DNA of 64,000 nucleotides from Alkalimonas delamerensis (GTDB lineage: Bacteria; Pseudomonadota; Gammaproteobacteria; Enterobacterales; Alteromonadaceae), in assembly GCF_030717955.1 (NCBI RefSeq), contig NZ_JAUZVY010000002.1:558001-622000 (forward strand), given 5' to 3'. The number at the start of each line of letters is the position of its first letter. Position 1 is the first letter of the stretch. This document shows, piece after piece, positions 8,601 to 16,689 of the stretch. Position numbers and translations under genes: made by a program. The notes beneath the pieces are model-generated. The model saw only the letters and a list, made by a program, of their open reading frames with translations. It had not been told where the DNA came from and did no database searches.

Positions 8601-9565
8601 GCGGTATCGCGAATTTCGCGCTCACCGTTTAAAAAAACCAGAATGTCGCCCGGCGGCTCGCGGTACAGCTCCTCCACCGCATCGAACAGGTTTTGCAGGG
8701 GGTCACGCTCTTTATCGTCCAGCCCCTCGTTGTCGTCGAAGGGGCGGTAGCGCACTTCCACCGGATAGGTACGGCCCGAGACTTCGATAACCGGCGCATC
8801 GTTAAAGTGTTTGGAAAAACGCTGTGGATCAATGGTGGCCGAGGTGATGATCACCTTCAGATCCGGTCGCTTTGGTAGCAGCTGCTTCAGGTAGCCCAGC
8901 AAAAAATCGATGTTCAGGCTGCGTTCGTGCGCCTCATCGATAATCAGGGTATCGTATTGGTTTAAAAAACGGTCCTGCTGCATTTCAGCCAACAGCACCC
9001 CATCGGTCATCAGTTTAATCCGGGTCTGCTCGGAGGTGTGATCGCCAAAACGAATTTTAAAACCGACTTCCTGACCCGGTGCCACCCCAAGCTCTTCGGC
9101 AATACGATTGCTGACACTGCGCGCAGCCAGCCGCCGTGGTTGGGTATGGCCTATCATGCCGGCAACGCCACGGCCAAGCTCGAGGCAGATTTTCGGCAAC
9201 TGGGTGGTTTTGCCCGAGCCGGTCTCACCGGCAATCACCACCAGCTGATGCTTGGCAATGGCGGCTTTGATAACGTCTTTTTTTGCCACCACCGGCAGTT
9301 CGGCCGGATAATTCAGATTCAATTGCTGAGCGGCACGGCTGGCACGGGTGTTGGCCGAGCGCCGAAAATCGTTTTCAATAGCGGCCAAAGCCTTGCGCTG
9401 CTTCGCAGGATTGGTGATTTTAGCCAGCCCTTGCAAGCGTTTACGCAACCAGAACTGGTCTTTTAACAGCAGCGTATCGAGCTTGCTGCGCAGCTGATTG
9501 GCCTCTTGCTGCACGTTAATTGCCACGTCAGGGTTTGCCGCCTGGGAAGTTTGGGAATCAGACAA
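5627..9565 (-). CDS. hrpA: ATP-dependent RNA helicase HrpA
   Basis: A 1312-residue DEAH-box helicase, the usual size for bacterial HrpA, which acts on mRNA and stalled ribosomes in the cytoplasm. Visible motifs: Walker A GETGSGKTT (113-121), DEAH (210-213), SAT in ITSATID (about 241-247) and motif VI QRKGRCGR (about 412-419). The helicase-associated and OB-fold regions and the long C-terminal DUF3418-type region follow. The only possible start that keeps the family N-terminus is TTG at 9565, preceded by GAGGG. An in-frame stop lies five codons upstream. An internal GTG at codon 14 is an alternative. Confidence 0.95.
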   Translation of the reverse strand: MSDSQTSQAANPDVAINVQQEANQLRSKLDTLLLKDQFWLRKRLQGLAKITNPAKQRKALAAIENDFRRSANTRASRAAQQLNLNYPAELPVVAKKDVIKAAIAKHQLVVIAGETGSGKTTQLPKICLELGRGVAGMIGHTQPRRLAARSVSNRIAEELGVAPGQEVGFKIRFGDHTSEQTRIKLMTDGVLLAEMQQDRFLNQYDTLIIDEAHERSLNIDFLLGYLKQLLPKRPDLKVIITSATIDPQRFSKHFNDAPVIEVSGRTYPVEVRYRPFDDNEGLDDKERDPLQNLFDAVEELYREPPGDILVFLNGEREIRDTADALEKLKLPHTEILPLYSRLSAGEQNRVFQSHPGRRIVLATNVAETSLTVPGIRYVIDPGTARISRYSYRSKVQQLPIEPISQASANQRKGRCGRVAAGICIRLYSEEDFLNRPEYTDPEILRTNLASVILQMLSLKLGGIEQFPFLQRPDSRFVTDGIKLLEELAAVETKRNGGQLQMTELGRQLARLPIDPRLGRMLLEAPKQQALSEVVVIVAALSIQDPRERPLDKQQKADELHSRFADQDSDFVSYLKLWQYLQQQQQELSSNQFRKLCKTELLNYLRVREWQDLVYQLTQLMQELGFTPNQQTAGYGEIHRSLLSGLLGQIGCKDADADYLGPRQTRFYAFPGSHLFKRKPKWVMASEWVETSKLYARSLAKIEPDWVEPLAEHLVSRSYSEPHWQKKRGAVIAFEQVSLYGVIVVGKRPVQYSKIDPVTSHQIFVREALVHEELGQQEAFLAHNRKLLDEVIALEDKSRRRDILVDEEDLVRFYAERVPVEANNRAAFAKWWRQKRKEDQRFLHFDPEALKKRAADDLGEGQFPDLWSQGNLKLPLRYHFAPGELDDGVSLVIPLALLNQVEDKGFDWLIPGLRHELLVALIKSLPKSYRRHFVPAPNYADALLQSLVPGQGKLLAAMTAQLKRMSGTTVPEDAWDLASLPEHLQMNFQVLDASGKLLAQGRSLALLRQQLQGDVQQTLSEVAEPDIEQAKITEWSFGHLPKEYVQLQAGYEIKAFPALVDEGDSVAIKLLDHAGQAEATSLLGLRRLVLLNIPSPVKYLQESLPNKAKLGLYFNPFGKVLELIDDCIAAAVDAMLAKQPFPATAEDFAAVKEQVRAELNEQVLQIALLVEQILSLGHQIQKRLKGKVELAHVQAQGEVKQHLDSLLFKGFVSAHGAQRLPDLLRYLKAMEKRLEKLPIDPHRDRLMMHDYQRAEQAYQALLAQYKTAAVVPAGVQAIRWMIEELKVSLFAQTLGTAYPVSVKRILNAIEEFK

Positions 9566-9593
9566 AAGAAAAGGCCCTCAACACAATGAGGGC
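9565..9593 (-). terminator. Rho-independent terminator of the CBS gene, overlapping the hrpA ribosome-binding site
   Basis: GCCCTCA (9574-9580) pairs with TGAGGGC (9587-9593) around a 6-nt loop. Read on the minus strand it is followed by CTTTTCTTTTG. The GAGGG proposed as the hrpA Shine-Dalgarno lies inside the stem, so read-through transcripts could hide the hrpA start. Confidence 0.6.
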
Positions 9594-9625
9594 GCTATGC
9601 TAGCAAGAAGCGCAAAGCGCTGCAA

Positions 9626-10045
9626 TCAAACGGCTTTGCGGTAATGCGAGTTCATTTCTTTATCAAGCGCGGCCAACACATGGCTGCGGCCGATGATGCC
9701 AAGCAGATGATTGTTGTCGTCCACCACCGGATAAAGCTTGGGTTTTAATTTCAACATGGTTTGCGCCAAATCGATGATGCCATCGTAGGGCTTTACCGAC
9801 AGTACCTCGGCTTGCATGATGTCGCGCACATGGGCCACCTGCTGATCGTGGTAAGCCGCTTTTAGCAGCAAAGCCAGGCAGTCCTGCTCGGACAAAAAGC
9901 CAATCACCTTGTTGTGCTCATCCACCACTGGGCCACCAGTCTGGTTGCTGATGGTCAACCGATCAGCCGCCAGCTCAACCGTCATGTCCGGTGTAAAGGT
10001 CACCGGATGGTTGTTCATGTAGTCACCTACTTTCAGTAAGTCCAT
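9626..10045 (-). CDS. CBS-pair domain protein
   Basis: A 139-residue protein made of two CBS motifs (about 4-60 and 75-130), with VGDYMNNHPVTFTPDMTVE opening the first and RDIMQAEVLSVKP the second. CBS pairs bind adenine nucleotides and act as small energy or second-messenger sensors. No enzymatic domain is attached and the target is unknown. The start is set at the ATG at 10045, directly after a GGGGGAAAG run, rather than 24 nt further upstream. It has its own terminator ahead of hrpA. Confidence 0.85.
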   Translation of the reverse strand: MDLLKVGDYMNNHPVTFTPDMTVELAADRLTISNQTGGPVVDEHNKVIGFLSEQDCLALLLKAAYHDQQVAHVRDIMQAEVLSVKPYDGIIDLAQTMLKLKPKLYPVVDDNNHLLGIIGRSHVLAALDKEMNSHYRKAV

Positions 10046-10074
10046 CTTTCCCCCTAAATACAGAATCAAGGCTT

Positions 10075-10089
10075 AGGTCAACACGCCCT
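10075..10089. repeat. Solo end of the 4964-5230 repeat element
   Basis: AGGTCAACACGCCCT is identical to bases 5216-5230, the right terminus of the inverted-repeat element. No matching left end is found nearby, so this looks like a remnant or a deletion product upstream of the CBS gene. Confidence 0.6.
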
Positions 10090-10108
10090 ACTGTAAGCTT
10101 AGTTCAAG

Positions 10109-10135
10109 CTGGCAAAACTGCTGCTGTTTTGCCAG
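10109..10135. other. Stem-loop downstream of the isoaspartyl peptidase gene
   Basis: CTGGCAAAAC (10109-10118) pairs perfectly with GTTTTGCCAG (10126-10135) around a 7-nt loop. No U-run follows on the minus strand, so it may protect the 3' end rather than terminate by itself. Confidence 0.45.
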
Positions 10136-10168
10136 CAAAATGCAACCAAGTGATGCTTTTTCATTCAA

Positions 10169-11173
10169 TTAATCTTCAGCAAAAATAGCGGTGGTTAAAG
10201 GCTGCTGACTGCCGATCATGCCCCGGTACATGCCCGGAGTGTTGAAGGACCAGCCGAGCTTGCCGGCTGCATCCACCAGGATCACACCACCGGTGCCTCC
10301 GGCTGGCAGCAGTACCTGCTGAATCACCGTATCGGCTGCATCCTGAGCGCTTAAGCCCTGATATTTCACCCGGGCACAAATATCAGAAGCCACCTGATAG
10401 CGAATAAAGTACTCACCATGGCCGGTGGCAGATACGGCGCAGCTGCTGTTGTCGGCGTAGTTGCCGGAGCCAATAATGGGCGAGTCGCCAATCCGGCCAT
10501 AGCGCTTGCCGGTCATGCCGCCGGTCGAAGTGGCTGCAGCCAGGTTACCATCCCGGTCAATCGCTACAGCGCCGACCGTCCCCATTTGCCAGTTGGGATC
10601 TGCGGCAACAGCAGCTTGATGCGGCAATGAGCCTTGGGCCGCTTTCATCCTTTTGAGGGCTTCGTAGCGAAACTCGGTGTTGAAATAACTGTTGTCCACC
10701 TGCTCCAGACCCTGCTCCAGCGCGAACTGACCGGCGCCTTCGCCCGAGAGCATCACATGCACCGACTCCGTCATGACTTTTTGCGCCAGCAAGATGGGAT
10801 TTTTTACGTGTTTGACACCCGCCACAGCACCGGCATTGCGGGTTGCGCCTTCCATAATGGAGGCATCCAGTTCATGCTGTTCATCCCAGGTGTAGACCGC
10901 GCCTTTCCCGGCATTGAACAGGGGATTGTCTTCTAAGATGGTAACGGCTTTCACCACCGCATCGATGCTGCTGCCACCGGCCTGCAGCACCGCATAGCCT
11001 TGCTCCAGCGCCAGCCGCAGTCCATCGTGATAAGCCTGCTCCTGCTCGGCCGATAAGTTGGCCCGCTCGATGGTGCCGGCACCACCGTGAATCACTAAGC
11101 CGATGGGAGATTCTGCAACTGCTGCTGTACTGAAAACGGCGGTTAGCGCCGCGGCCATCACTGTCTTACGCAT
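10169..11173 (-). CDS. Isoaspartyl peptidase / plant-type L-asparaginase, exported
   Basis: An N-terminal nucleophile hydrolase of the IaaA family, which cleaves isoaspartyl dipeptides and asparagine after autoproteolysis. The precursor has 334 residues. Autocleavage should occur before Thr199 in QMGTVGAVAID, giving alpha and beta chains. Other conserved parts are IHGGAGTI (28-35), the FNAGKGAV stretch (86-93) and the substrate loop STGGMTGKRYGRIGDSPIIGSG. A signal peptide (1-20, ending AVA) places it in the periplasm, unlike cytoplasmic IaaA. It is followed by a strong stem-loop and stands alone. Confidence 0.9.
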   Translation of the reverse strand: MRKTVMAAALTAVFSTAAVAESPIGLVIHGGAGTIERANLSAEQEQAYHDGLRLALEQGYAVLQAGGSSIDAVVKAVTILEDNPLFNAGKGAVYTWDEQHELDASIMEGATRNAGAVAGVKHVKNPILLAQKVMTESVHVMLSGEGAGQFALEQGLEQVDNSYFNTEFRYEALKRMKAAQGSLPHQAAVAADPNWQMGTVGAVAIDRDGNLAAATSTGGMTGKRYGRIGDSPIIGSGNYADNSSCAVSATGHGEYFIRYQVASDICARVKYQGLSAQDAADTVIQQVLLPAGGTGGVILVDAAGKLGWSFNTPGMYRGMIGSQQPLTTAIFAED

Positions 11174-11347
11174 GTTTTTGTCCTGTTGTTATCATCATGG
11201 TTAGTTGTAACCTATCTGTCTGCAACTGACAAATTTGTGCGGTTGACAGCAGTAACTTTGCGGCAGATCAATGCCCGGCTACCTTGGTATGGCTAAGATG
11301 CTTTTGTTCCTTGTGACACCCAGACACCAACCGTCTGCTGACATTTT

Positions 11348-11372
11348 AGCGCCGCTTGCCGGCGCTTTTTTT
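11348..11372 (+). terminator. Strong Rho-independent terminator on the plus strand without an obvious gene before it
   Basis: AGCGCCG (11348-11354), loop CTTGC, CGGCGCT (11360-11366), then seven T. The orientation terminates plus-strand transcripts, yet both neighbouring genes are on the minus strand. It could block antisense reading into the MipA-like gene or end a small RNA starting in 11230-11300. Confidence 0.7.
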
Positions 11373-11375
11373 ATC

Positions 11376-12149
11376 TTAGAAAAACCGGCTAAAACTAAAA
11401 AACACCTGAAAGCCGCGCTGCCTGTCGGTCAAAGGGCTGTCTGCGATGGTATCGTGGTACCAGCGGTGATCAACACCTAAACGGGTCATGCCACCAAAGA
11501 AAATCGGCGTTGCCACCGAAACACCCAGGGCCGGATTCCAGGCACTGCCCGCCTGATACGCCGGCCGGCTGCTGGTCGCTTCCTCTGGGCGCACGCCATA
11601 GTAATAATTGACCAAGCGGGCGTTGCTGTAATCCAGGCTAAGGTGCGGCTCCACAAAAACAGGTCCAAACCGATGCTGATAGCCAATGCGATTGCGTACC
11701 TCGTAGCCATCGGAATTGCCAAGAATGTCGTGCATCCAACTGGTTTCAAAGCGCAGTTGCTGCCAGTCGTAACGCAGCCCAAAGCCTGCATCGGCAGAGG
11801 TTCTGCGCTTTTTCATGCCTTCAAATACCGGGCTTTTGGAGGCATCGGTGCCGGCGAAGCGAGGGGCCAGCCGCGCCGTTAGTGTCAAGCCATCTTGTTG
11901 CAGCAACTGATAACTGATAAAAGGGCCATAGACCGACAAACGATCGCCACGGTAACCAATCACCGGAATGGGTACCACCCGGCGACGGTAGTCCTGGTAC
12001 AACTCCTGATTGAGCCCTACCCCAATGCCATAAACAAAACCCACAGGCTCGGCGCGTGGGTTTTCCGTGGCACTTTCCGCGGCCATTATTGCAGGCAGAC
12101 TCAGCAGTAAAGTGGCGGTGAGTGCAACACGAATTTGATGCTTCGTCAT
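11376..12149 (-). CDS. MipA/OmpV-family outer membrane protein
   Basis: A 257-residue beta-barrel protein. A signal peptide (about 1-23, ending IMAAESA) is followed by the family opening FVYGIGVGLNQELYQDYRRR, then alternating amphipathic strands (GYRGDRLSVYGPFISYQL, LTARLAPRFAG), and it ends on an aromatic residue (VFFSFSRFF) as barrel proteins do. MipA links murein enzymes in E. coli, while OmpV relatives are porin-like; the sequence does not say which role applies. Its 3' neighbour is a plus-oriented terminator; upstream lies the tspO gene on the same strand, 10 nt away. Confidence 0.82.
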   Translation of the reverse strand: MTKHQIRVALTATLLLSLPAIMAAESATENPRAEPVGFVYGIGVGLNQELYQDYRRRVVPIPVIGYRGDRLSVYGPFISYQLLQQDGLTLTARLAPRFAGTDASKSPVFEGMKKRRTSADAGFGLRYDWQQLRFETSWMHDILGNSDGYEVRNRIGYQHRFGPVFVEPHLSLDYSNARLVNYYYGVRPEEATSSRPAYQAGSAWNPALGVSVATPIFFGGMTRLGVDHRWYHDTIADSPLTDRQRGFQVFFSFSRFF

Positions 12150-12159
12150 CCCATCTCCT

Positions 12160-12660
12160 TTAAAGCAAATGCGGGTTCAATTGCCAAAGGCTGTACGTCA
12201 GTACGGACGCAAAACTTACCCACAACAAGTATGGCAGCAGCAGCCAGCATGCCAGCCGACTGTGCTTGTTAAATTGCAGCATGGTGACGACAATGGCAAC
12301 CCACAGCAGCAGGATCTCAACCATGGCGGCTGCCCCCAGATACCAGGCAAAAAACAGCCAGCTCCAGAGCGCATTAAGCACCAACTGCACCGCATAGAGC
12401 TGCATGGCCCGTGCCGTAGTATTCAGGGAAGCACTGCGCCAAACCAGCCAGGCTGCAATCGCCATCAGGCTGTACAGCAGTGTCCATACCGGACCAAACA
12501 GCCAGCCGGGTGGCGCCCAGTCTGGCAAGGTCAGCTCCCGGTAAAACTGGGGCGCATTCATCGAGCCGACACTGCCGATGGCCGCAGCGCAAAAGGTGAC
12601 CGCAAAAAACAACAGCAAACCAAGCGTTTGCTGGCGTTTTGAATAGACCGATAACGACAC
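12160..12660 (-). CDS. tspO: TspO/MBR-family membrane protein
   Basis: A five-helix inner or outer membrane protein of the tryptophan-rich sensory protein/translocator family, which binds porphyrins and related ligands. Diagnostic parts are PDWAPPGWLFGPVWTLLYS in the first half and ALWSWLFFAWYL in the second. The start is set at the GTG at 12660, which has a good GAGGAG site 6 nt upstream and yields 166 residues, near the family norm. The longer frame from 12693 would place that site inside the gene. It is immediately upstream of the mipA-like gene, probably one operon. Confidence 0.85.
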   Translation of the reverse strand: MSLSVYSKRQQTLGLLLFFAVTFCAAAIGSVGSMNAPQFYRELTLPDWAPPGWLFGPVWTLLYSLMAIAAWLVWRSASLNTTARAMQLYAVQLVLNALWSWLFFAWYLGAAAMVEILLLWVAIVVTMLQFNKHSRLACWLLLPYLLWVSFASVLTYSLWQLNPHLL

Positions 12661-12802
12661 TGAGGACTCCTCTCCTAACAAATGATTCGTCAAATTATTT
12701 ACTTAGAGTACGCAAACCAAGAAGCTGCGATCACTTTTACACTGCATTCTCGCCTTTTCTTGGTTATGGTATACCCCAGTTTCCAGCCAGGAGTTACCGC
12801 CG

Positions 12803-13399
12803 ATGATTGCAACTTTGCCCTTTTCCCAAGCCTGTGAAAACAACAAAGATCCGATACTGACGGTGTTGCGAGATGCCTTCGTGAATTGCAGCCGGGTATT
12901 GGAGGTTGGCAGTGGCACTGGTCAGCATGCCGAATACTTTGCCCGCAAACTACCTCACCTTCACTGGCAAAGCAGTGACCAGCCGGCTTACCTGCCGGAT
13001 CTGAACCGACGCTTGCAGCAGGCCGGCTTACCCAACTTGCCCGAAGCTCTGCCGCTGGATATTCGTCAAAGCCACTGGTCTTATGCCAAAGTGGATGCAC
13101 TGTTCAGTGCCAATACCCTGCACATCATGCCTTGGCCCGTGGTCGAGCGCTTTTTTGCCCGCTTGGATGAGTTTTGCCAATCAAGTGCCAGCCTTTGCCT
13201 TTATGGCCCTTTTAATTACCAGGGCCAATTTACCAGCGCCAGCAATCAGGCATTTGATCAAAGCTTAAAACAGCGCGATGCCGCCATGGGCATTCGTGAC
13301 CAGGAAGCCGTGGTGGCACTGGCTGCCGCACAAGGCTTCCTGCTGCAGGCCGACCATGCGCTGCCAGCCAATAACCGCTTGCTGGTATTTTGCCGTTAA
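12803..13399 (+). CDS. DUF938 SAM-methyltransferase-like protein
   Basis: A 198-residue protein with a Rossmann methyltransferase fold. The glycine-rich SAM loop VLEVGSGTGQHAEYFARKLP (about 33-52) and the acidic end of strand 2 (QSSDQPAYLP) are present. The rest (FSANTLHIMPWPVVERFF, GPFNYQGQFTSASNQAFDQSLK) is the signature of the DUF938 family. The substrate is unknown. The ATG at 12803 follows AGGAG by 8 nt. It overlaps by 4 nt, tail to tail, with the next gene on the opposite strand. Confidence 0.85.
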   Translation: MIATLPFSQACENNKDPILTVLRDAFVNCSRVLEVGSGTGQHAEYFARKLPHLHWQSSDQPAYLPDLNRRLQQAGLPNLPEALPLDIRQSHWSYAKVDALFSANTLHIMPWPVVERFFARLDEFCQSSASLCLYGPFNYQGQFTSASNQAFDQSLKQRDAAMGIRDQEAVVALAAAQGFLLQADHALPANNRLLVFCR

Positions 13400-14553
13400 G
13401 CTTCGCTGGATTGTCGAAATGGCAGCCGGGCCTGGGCCTGGCGTTGATAGAGCGCCAACATGTCTTCTTCGCCTTCAAAGTAGCGGTTAATCGCATCTTT
13501 CAGCGGGCTATCGCGAAACAAATAGCAGCCATAACGCGTAACCGGCTCAAAGCCGCGTTGCAGCTTGTGCTCGCCTTGAGCGCCGGCATCAAAGCGTTGC
13601 AAACCATGGGTGATGCAGTACTCAATGCCGGCGTAGTAGCAGGCTTCAAAGTGCAAAAAATCCCAGTCGGCTTCGCAGCCCCAGTACCGGCCATAAAGGG
13701 TGTCAGCCGAACGAAAACACAAAGACGCAGCTATCAGGCGCTGCTGGTGGTGGTAAGCGGCAAAGATCACCGCTTGATCGGACAACTGCTCACCCCAACG
13801 CAGAAAGGTTGCTTCGGTCAGATAGCCCTTATGACCGGAGCGCTTTAAGTAGGTACGCTGGTAAAAGCGATGCAGCTGCTGCCAGAGCTGGCCGGTGGCA
13901 TCAGCACCGGCAATGACCCGCAGCTCGACGCCGGCATCCTGCACCCGTTGCCGCTCTTTGCGGATTTGTTTGCGCTTGCGCGAACTTAAACCCGCCATAA
14001 AATCATCAAAAAACGCGTAACCATAATTGCGCCATTCAAACTGCACATCCTGCCGCGGCCAGAAATCCGCAGCGGTCAAAAGGTCGCGCTGCGCTTCGTT
14101 GGGATACAAACACTGAATGCTGCTGAGCCGCTGTTTTTTCATGCGTTGCTGCAAAGCTTCCAGCAACAATGCCATCAGCCTTGCTTCATCTTCACCAGGC
14201 AGGAAACCAAAGCGCGGCCCTTCAGCCGGAGTAAAAGGAATGGCCAGCACCAGTTTGGGGAAAAAGTCCAGACCGTAGCGTTGATAGGCTTCGACAATGG
14301 CCCAGTCAAACAGGTATTCGCCGTAGGAATGCTCTTTTTGGTACGCAGGTACCGCAGCTATCAGTTGATCATCGCGATACAGCAGCAAGTGGCTCGATTG
14401 CCAGCCGGTACCAGGGCCAACACTGCCGCCAGTTTCCAACGCCGACAAAAAGGCGTAGCGGCAAAACGGGTACTGGGTTGCAAAAAGCGCATCCCAGGCT
14501 TCGGGTGAGACCTGCGAAAGCGTGTCTGTCCATTCTAGTCGTAAGCTGCTCAT
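13396..14553 (-). CDS. FemAB/GNAT-like protein (DUF482-type)
   Basis: A 385-residue protein resembling the bacterial FemAB-like/peptidogalycan family (Pfam FemAB_like), built on acyl-CoA N-acyltransferase folds. Readable blocks are WQSSHLLLYRDDQLIAAVPAY, DWAIVEAYQRYGLDFFPKLVLAIPFTPA, LSSRKRKQIRKERQRV and a C-terminal EACYYAGIEYCI..LQRFDAGAQGEHKL. Related proteins are proposed to transfer acyl or aminoacyl groups, but no substrate is established. The start at 14553 follows AGGAGA; a frame reaching 14622 adds 23 residues without family similarity. Confidence 0.75.
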   Translation of the reverse strand: MSSLRLEWTDTLSQVSPEAWDALFATQYPFCRYAFLSALETGGSVGPGTGWQSSHLLLYRDDQLIAAVPAYQKEHSYGEYLFDWAIVEAYQRYGLDFFPKLVLAIPFTPAEGPRFGFLPGEDEARLMALLLEALQQRMKKQRLSSIQCLYPNEAQRDLLTAADFWPRQDVQFEWRNYGYAFFDDFMAGLSSRKRKQIRKERQRVQDAGVELRVIAGADATGQLWQQLHRFYQRTYLKRSGHKGYLTEATFLRWGEQLSDQAVIFAAYHHQQRLIAASLCFRSADTLYGRYWGCEADWDFLHFEACYYAGIEYCITHGLQRFDAGAQGEHKLQRGFEPVTRYGCYLFRDSPLKDAINRYFEGEEDMLALYQRQAQARLPFRQSSEA

Positions 14554-14793
14554 TAGGCGTTCTCTCCTGCCTGCGATGGCTTGCCCTGTGGACTGAAGCC
14601 TGGCTTCAGCAACAGACATCAAGGCATGTTACGCGTAACCGAAAACCGGTCTCTTTTCGCCATCTTGGGACAGAAAAACCCCAGGGTCAAGTGTCCAGTT
14701 TTGCTGGCTTTGTACAAAGCCCTGCTGAAGCTGCTACACTAGCGCCAGCATTGAATCCGCTCCAAAGCGACCAGCCAAGAGTTGACAGGCCCT

Positions 14794-16215
14794 ATGTCCT
14801 TTTACTTCTACGATTTTGAAACCTGGGGAGCCGACCCCAAGCGTGACCGCCCGGCTCAGTTTGCCGGAATTCGCACCGATGAGGATCTTACGATTCTGGG
14901 CAAACCGGATGTCTGGTATTGCCAACTGGCTCCAGACTACCTGCCGCACCCTCAGGCTGCCCTGATCACCGGTTTAACCCCCCAGCTCTGCCAGCAACGA
15001 GGCTTGCCGGAAACCGAGTTTATCGGCAAAATTCTGCAACGTTTCAGCGAGCCCGGCAGCTGCGTGCTTGGCTACAACAGCATTCGGTTTGACGATGAAG
15101 TGACCCGCCACAGCCTGTACCGCAACTTTTACGAGCCTTATGGCCGCGAGTGGCAACAGGGCAACAGCCGCTGGGATTTGCTGGATGTGGTGCGTGCTTG
15201 CTATGCGCTGCGCCCGGAGGGTATTGAATGGCCACTCAAGGACGATGGCACGCCCAGCTTTAAACTGGAAGACCTGGCCAAAGCCAATCAGCTGGCCCAT
15301 GAGCAGGCGCACGATGCGCTGTCCGATGTCTATGCCACCATAGCGCTGGCAAAACTTGTGCGTGACAAACAGCCGCGTTTGTTTCAGTTTCTGTTTGAGC
15401 ACCGGAAAAAGCAGGCCCTTGGTAAGTACATCAATCTGGCCAACCAAACCCCTTTGGTGCATGTGTCCGGAAAATTCCCGGCCAGTCAGGGTTGTGTCAG
15501 TTGGGTGGTACCACTGGCGTTTCATCCAACCAATAAAAATGCACTGATTGTCTGGAATCTGCAGGCCGACCCAAGCCCTTTGCTTGAACTCGATTGCGAC
15601 CAGCTGCGCGATAAGCTCTACACCAAAACCGCCGATTTAGCCGAAGGCGAAGAACGGCTGGGCCTGAAACTGATTCATCTGAACAAATGCCCGGTGCTGG
15701 CACCGGCGAAAACCTTATCCGAGCAGCGGGCCGATGCCCTGGGTATTGATCGCAGCAAGTGCCGGGCACATTTGAATTGGCTGCTGGCCAACCCGCAGGT
15801 ACAGCCAAAAGCAGAACAGGTGTTTGCACAAGCCGAAGCCTTCCCGCAAGAGACCAACCCGGATTATCAACTGTATCAGGGCTTTTTGGCCGATGCCGAT
15901 AAGCAAAAAATGATGGCGTTGCACCAGCTTAGTCCGCAGCAGCTGGAAGTGCAGGCGCCGGTTTTTAGTGACGAACGTTTGAATCAACTGCTGTTTCGCT
16001 ACCGGGCGCGCAACTACCCCGCCAGTTTGAATGAGCAGGAGATGCTGCAATGGCAGCAGTATTGCGTGGATCGCTTAACCGATGGGCTGGATGCACCGCC
16101 ACTGACTCTGGAGGCTTTTCATCAGCAACTGGAGCAGGCCGCTCAGCAGCATCAACACGATGAGCGGGCGATGCGGATTTTAAAAGCTTTGTACCATTAC
16201 GCCGAGCAACTGTAA
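14794..16215 (+). CDS. sbcB: Exodeoxyribonuclease I
   Basis: Degrades single-stranded DNA 3' to 5' in recombination and mismatch repair. The 473-residue length equals the E. coli enzyme. The DnaQ-like exonuclease motifs are visible: FYDFETWG (Exo I, about 4-11), CVLGYNSIRFDDEV (Exo II, about 90-103) and HDALSDVYATI (Exo III, with its catalytic His and Asp). The SH3-like and helical C-terminal domains follow. The start ATG at 14794 gives the canonical short N-terminus; four codons of upstream frame were excluded. The 240-nt region before it holds no gene I can support. Confidence 0.95.
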   Translation: MSFYFYDFETWGADPKRDRPAQFAGIRTDEDLTILGKPDVWYCQLAPDYLPHPQAALITGLTPQLCQQRGLPETEFIGKILQRFSEPGSCVLGYNSIRFDDEVTRHSLYRNFYEPYGREWQQGNSRWDLLDVVRACYALRPEGIEWPLKDDGTPSFKLEDLAKANQLAHEQAHDALSDVYATIALAKLVRDKQPRLFQFLFEHRKKQALGKYINLANQTPLVHVSGKFPASQGCVSWVVPLAFHPTNKNALIVWNLQADPSPLLELDCDQLRDKLYTKTADLAEGEERLGLKLIHLNKCPVLAPAKTLSEQRADALGIDRSKCRAHLNWLLANPQVQPKAEQVFAQAEAFPQETNPDYQLYQGFLADADKQKMMALHQLSPQQLEVQAPVFSDERLNQLLFRYRARNYPASLNEQEMLQWQQYCVDRLTDGLDAPPLTLEAFHQQLEQAAQQHQHDERAMRILKALYHYAEQL

Positions 16216-16273
16216 GTTTATAGGCACTTCGATGATTAGGTGGCAGCGAAGACTGCCTCGCTGCCTGAAACCA

Positions 16274-16519
16274 TTACATCGGTTGATCTTTCTCTGCCAC
16301 TTTGCGCAGATTCTCATGAATTTTAAACAGCACAATCAATAATTCACACCAAATCCGTACCCCAATGGCCCCAAAAATCAGGATACCCAGGCCAGCAAAG
16401 AAGCTGGTGGTAAACATCGTACCCAGTCCACTCACCACCACCCCAACTAAAAGCAGCCAATACACAAAGGTGATAATTTTAGGGGTGAGCATCGAATCAA
16501 AAAATAAAACCTGATTCAT
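16274..16519 (-). CDS. DUF4282 small membrane protein
   Basis: An 81-residue protein with two transmembrane helices (about 15-33 and 38-65) followed by a short charged tail (KIHENLRKVAEKDQ). The pattern FFDSMLTPKIITFVYWL at the N-terminus and RIWCELLIVLFKI near the end are typical of the DUF4282 family. Function is unknown. It is a single gene between sbcB and the thi operon. Confidence 0.75.
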   Translation of the reverse strand: MNQVLFFDSMLTPKIITFVYWLLLVGVVVSGLGTMFTTSFFAGLGILIFGAIGVRIWCELLIVLFKIHENLRKVAEKDQPM

Positions 16520-16689
16520 CGATAATTCCTTCTGTTGTTATTGTTTCAGATTGACTTCATAGCTGAGTGCCGATGAAGCACTTAGTAACCATATGACAAC
16601 ACAACGAAAAAGCAAGAACCTTGCATGGAAATTGACCAGCGATGCTGAAACTGGCTTCTTACGATAACTTCGGTATATACTAACAACCA

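Noticed and set aside
14974..15525. 183-residue open frame on the minus strand inside sbcB
   Set aside because: It is antisense to conserved exonuclease I motifs, has no ribosome-binding site and reads as a shadow frame.
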